Below, piece after piece: positions 62,775 through 64,000 of a stretch of 64,000 nt of DNA. Made by a program: the position numbers and the translations under genes. The DNA comes from Pseudomonas putida (GTDB taxonomy: Bacteria > Pseudomonadota > Gammaproteobacteria > Pseudomonadales > Pseudomonadaceae), in contig NZ_JANHKS010000013.1 in the NCBI RefSeq assembly GCF_028682175.1, forward strand, positions 62,001-126,000, written 5' to 3'. Positions within the stretch are counted from its first letter, which is position 1; each line of letters starts with the position of its first letter. The notes below the pieces were generated by a model. That model saw only the letters and a program-made list of their open reading frames with translations. It had not been told where the DNA came from and did no database searches.

Positions 62775-64000
62775 GCCAGGAACGCTACGGCATCCGCCGC
62801 TTCGCCCTGCTGAACACAGCCGGTTACAGCCTCGGGCTGTTTCCGCTGGAACACCCGTTGTCGGTGTACGGCGCGAACAACCTGGGCAAGAGTGCGTCGA
62901 TCAACGCGCTGCAATTCCCGATTCTGGCGCGCATGTCGGACATGTCCTTCGGCAAGTACAGCCTGGATCAGTCGCGTCGCTTCTACTTCGCTTCGGACAC
63001 CAGCTACATCCTGGTAGAAGTGTCCCTGCCCCACGGCCCGCACGTCATCGGCGTGGTCGGTCGCGGCCCGGGCGGCGGCTTCGGTCACCAGTTCTTTGCC
63101 TACGCCGGCAAGCTGGACCTGGCCCATTACCAGAAGAACGACACCTGCCTGCGGCAGAAAGAGCTGTTCACCAATCTGGAAAGCCAGGGCCTGAAAGCCT
63201 ATGAGCTCAAGCCCGATGAACTGCGTCGCTTGCTGGTGGGCGGCCACACGTCGATCCCCCTGGACCTGACGCTGATCCCGCTGCGTTCAACCAGTGAACA
63301 GAGCCTGAAAACCTTCCGCGCGCTGTTCATCAACCTGCTGCACATGCGCGAAATCACCGCCGCCAAGCTCAAGCAACTGTTCCTCGATGCGTTCGAGCAC
63401 AGCCTGCGCTCCGGTAGTGTCGATTACATCGCTGCGTGCGAAGAAGCCTTCCGCGATGTGCGACGCATGGAGCAGGACTACAACGCTCTGGTGCTGGCCG
63501 GCCCGCTGGTCGAGGCCTTGGCCAACGGCGTGAAACAGCGCGACGTGTTGCGCGGCAAGCTGCATCGCCTGTCGCCCTTGCTCGATTCGCTTTTGGGCAC
63601 CTGGCAGGACTATTCCAACGCGCGCAAGGAGGAGCTGGTCATTCAGGCCGAGCACTACCGTGGCGAACAGGATGCCCTGCAGAACGATCAGCGTGGCGGT
63701 ACGCAGGAGCTGATGCGCCTGGAGCGTGAGATCAGCAACATCCAGCGCTGGATCGGCGAACTGGCAGTGCTGAAAAACCGCTTCGCGCTTGTGGATAACG
63801 TCAAGACTCTCGAACAGCAACTGCTCGCGGCCAAGGATGCCCACGACGAACTGGCCGGCGCGCTGGCTCAGTCTCGGCAGTTCAGCGCCGAAGATCTGGA
63901 CGAGCGTCTGCGCGATCTGGAAAAACGCCTGAAGTCGGTCAAGCAGCAGCTCGATCACGCGGACAACAACAGCTATGCCCGCCTGCGCGAAGAGTTCTCG
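62771..64000 (+). CDS. mksB: SMC-like condensin ATPase MksB (5' part)
   Basis: Open frame of 410 codons running off the window end. Start ATG 62771 overlaps the mksE stop. The N-terminal ATPase lobe has Walker A GANNLGKSAS (about residues 36-45), differing from the canonical GxNGxGKST by A-S after the Lys, then NALQFPILARM. A coiled coil follows from about residue 260 (EELVIQAEHYRGEQDALQ, LMRLEREISNI, DLEKRLKSVKQQLDHA). MksB is the ATP-driven engine of the MksBEF condensin; whether an MksG nuclease follows lies outside the window. Confidence 0.9.
   Translation, partial: MSQERYGIRRFALLNTAGYSLGLFPLEHPLSVYGANNLGKSASINALQFPILARMSDMSFGKYSLDQSRRFYFASDTSYILVEVSLPHGPHVIGVVGRGPGGGFGHQFFAYAGKLDLAHYQKNDTCLRQKELFTNLESQGLKAYELKPDELRRLLVGGHTSIPLDLTLIPLRSTSEQSLKTFRALFINLLHMREITAAKLKQLFLDAFEHSLRSGSVDYIAACEEAFRDVRRMEQDYNALVLAGPLVEALANGVKQRDVLRGKLHRLSPLLDSLLGTWQDYSNARKEELVIQAEHYRGEQDALQNDQRGGTQELMRLEREISNIQRWIGELAVLKNRFALVDNVKTLEQQLLAAKDAHDELAGALAQSRQFSAEDLDERLRDLEKRLKSVKQQLDHADNNSYARLREEFS

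Overview
The window is a high-GC Pseudomonas-type chromosome segment. The hemA-prfA-prmC-moeB-murI block, the divergent TPR lipoprotein-lolB-ispE-tRNA-Gln-prs-rplY-pth-ychF block, the carbonic anhydrase, and the rimI to mksFEB block are all core Pseudomonas arrangements. Frequent REP palindromes (GTAGCAGCACGGCTTGCCGGCG and GTAGGAGCGCGCTTGCCCGCGA types) and a Gac/Rsm-type sRNA fit a fluorescent pseudomonad (syringae/fluorescens-like) better than P. aeruginosa. No prophage, integrase or transposase gene was seen.

Layout. 0.1-10.5 kb holds a renalase-like flavoprotein and a Trp-rich small protein, then a tightly coupled nine-gene operon: DUF523/DUF1722, LitR-like MerR regulator, photolyase, SnoaL-like, SDR, FAD oxidase, DUF1365, CFA/UfaM-like methyltransferase, DUF2878. 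Its promoter carries two perfect TGTACA-N12-TGTACA direct repeats, the published PplR1 (class II LitR) binding consensus of P. putida, so it reads as a light-inducible DNA-repair and lipid-remodelling operon. 10.6-16 kb has pagL and the hemA operon on the minus strand. 16.3-23.1 kb is the lolB/ispE/prs/ychF block; a stable-RNA-like promoter lies inside ispE.

23.2-36.0 kb is an accessory segment centred on quaternary-ammonium (betaine-like) catabolism: an orphan betaine-type binding protein, a DgcA/StcD-type demethylase, a ProC-like reductase, TetR and LysR regulators, a GbcA-like Rieske oxygenase with its GbcB-like reductase, a Fur-box TonB receptor and a YcaC hydrolase. A shared AATGTACACCTG motif links the TetR promoter to the demethylase promoter. 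At 36.2-36.4 kb an unannotated RsmX-family sRNA follows a perfect GacA box.

36.6-54.5 kb is a mosaic: small DUF proteins, two GSTs with a TetR regulator, a methyltransferase, an MCP, tRNA-Met, a solitary Phd-type antitoxin, ketoglutarate semialdehyde dehydrogenase, a flavin reductase, a metal ABC transporter with an unlisted 45-aa membrane peptide, an MdeB-like alpha-keto-acid dehydrogenase E1 with its divergent Lrp regulator, and an HD hydrolase. 54.5-64 kb holds a BrnA antitoxin remnant, a second MCP, an unknown secreted protein, carbonic anhydrase, an acidic protein, rimI with its partner, and the MksF-MksE-MksB condensin operon, with mksB running off the window end.
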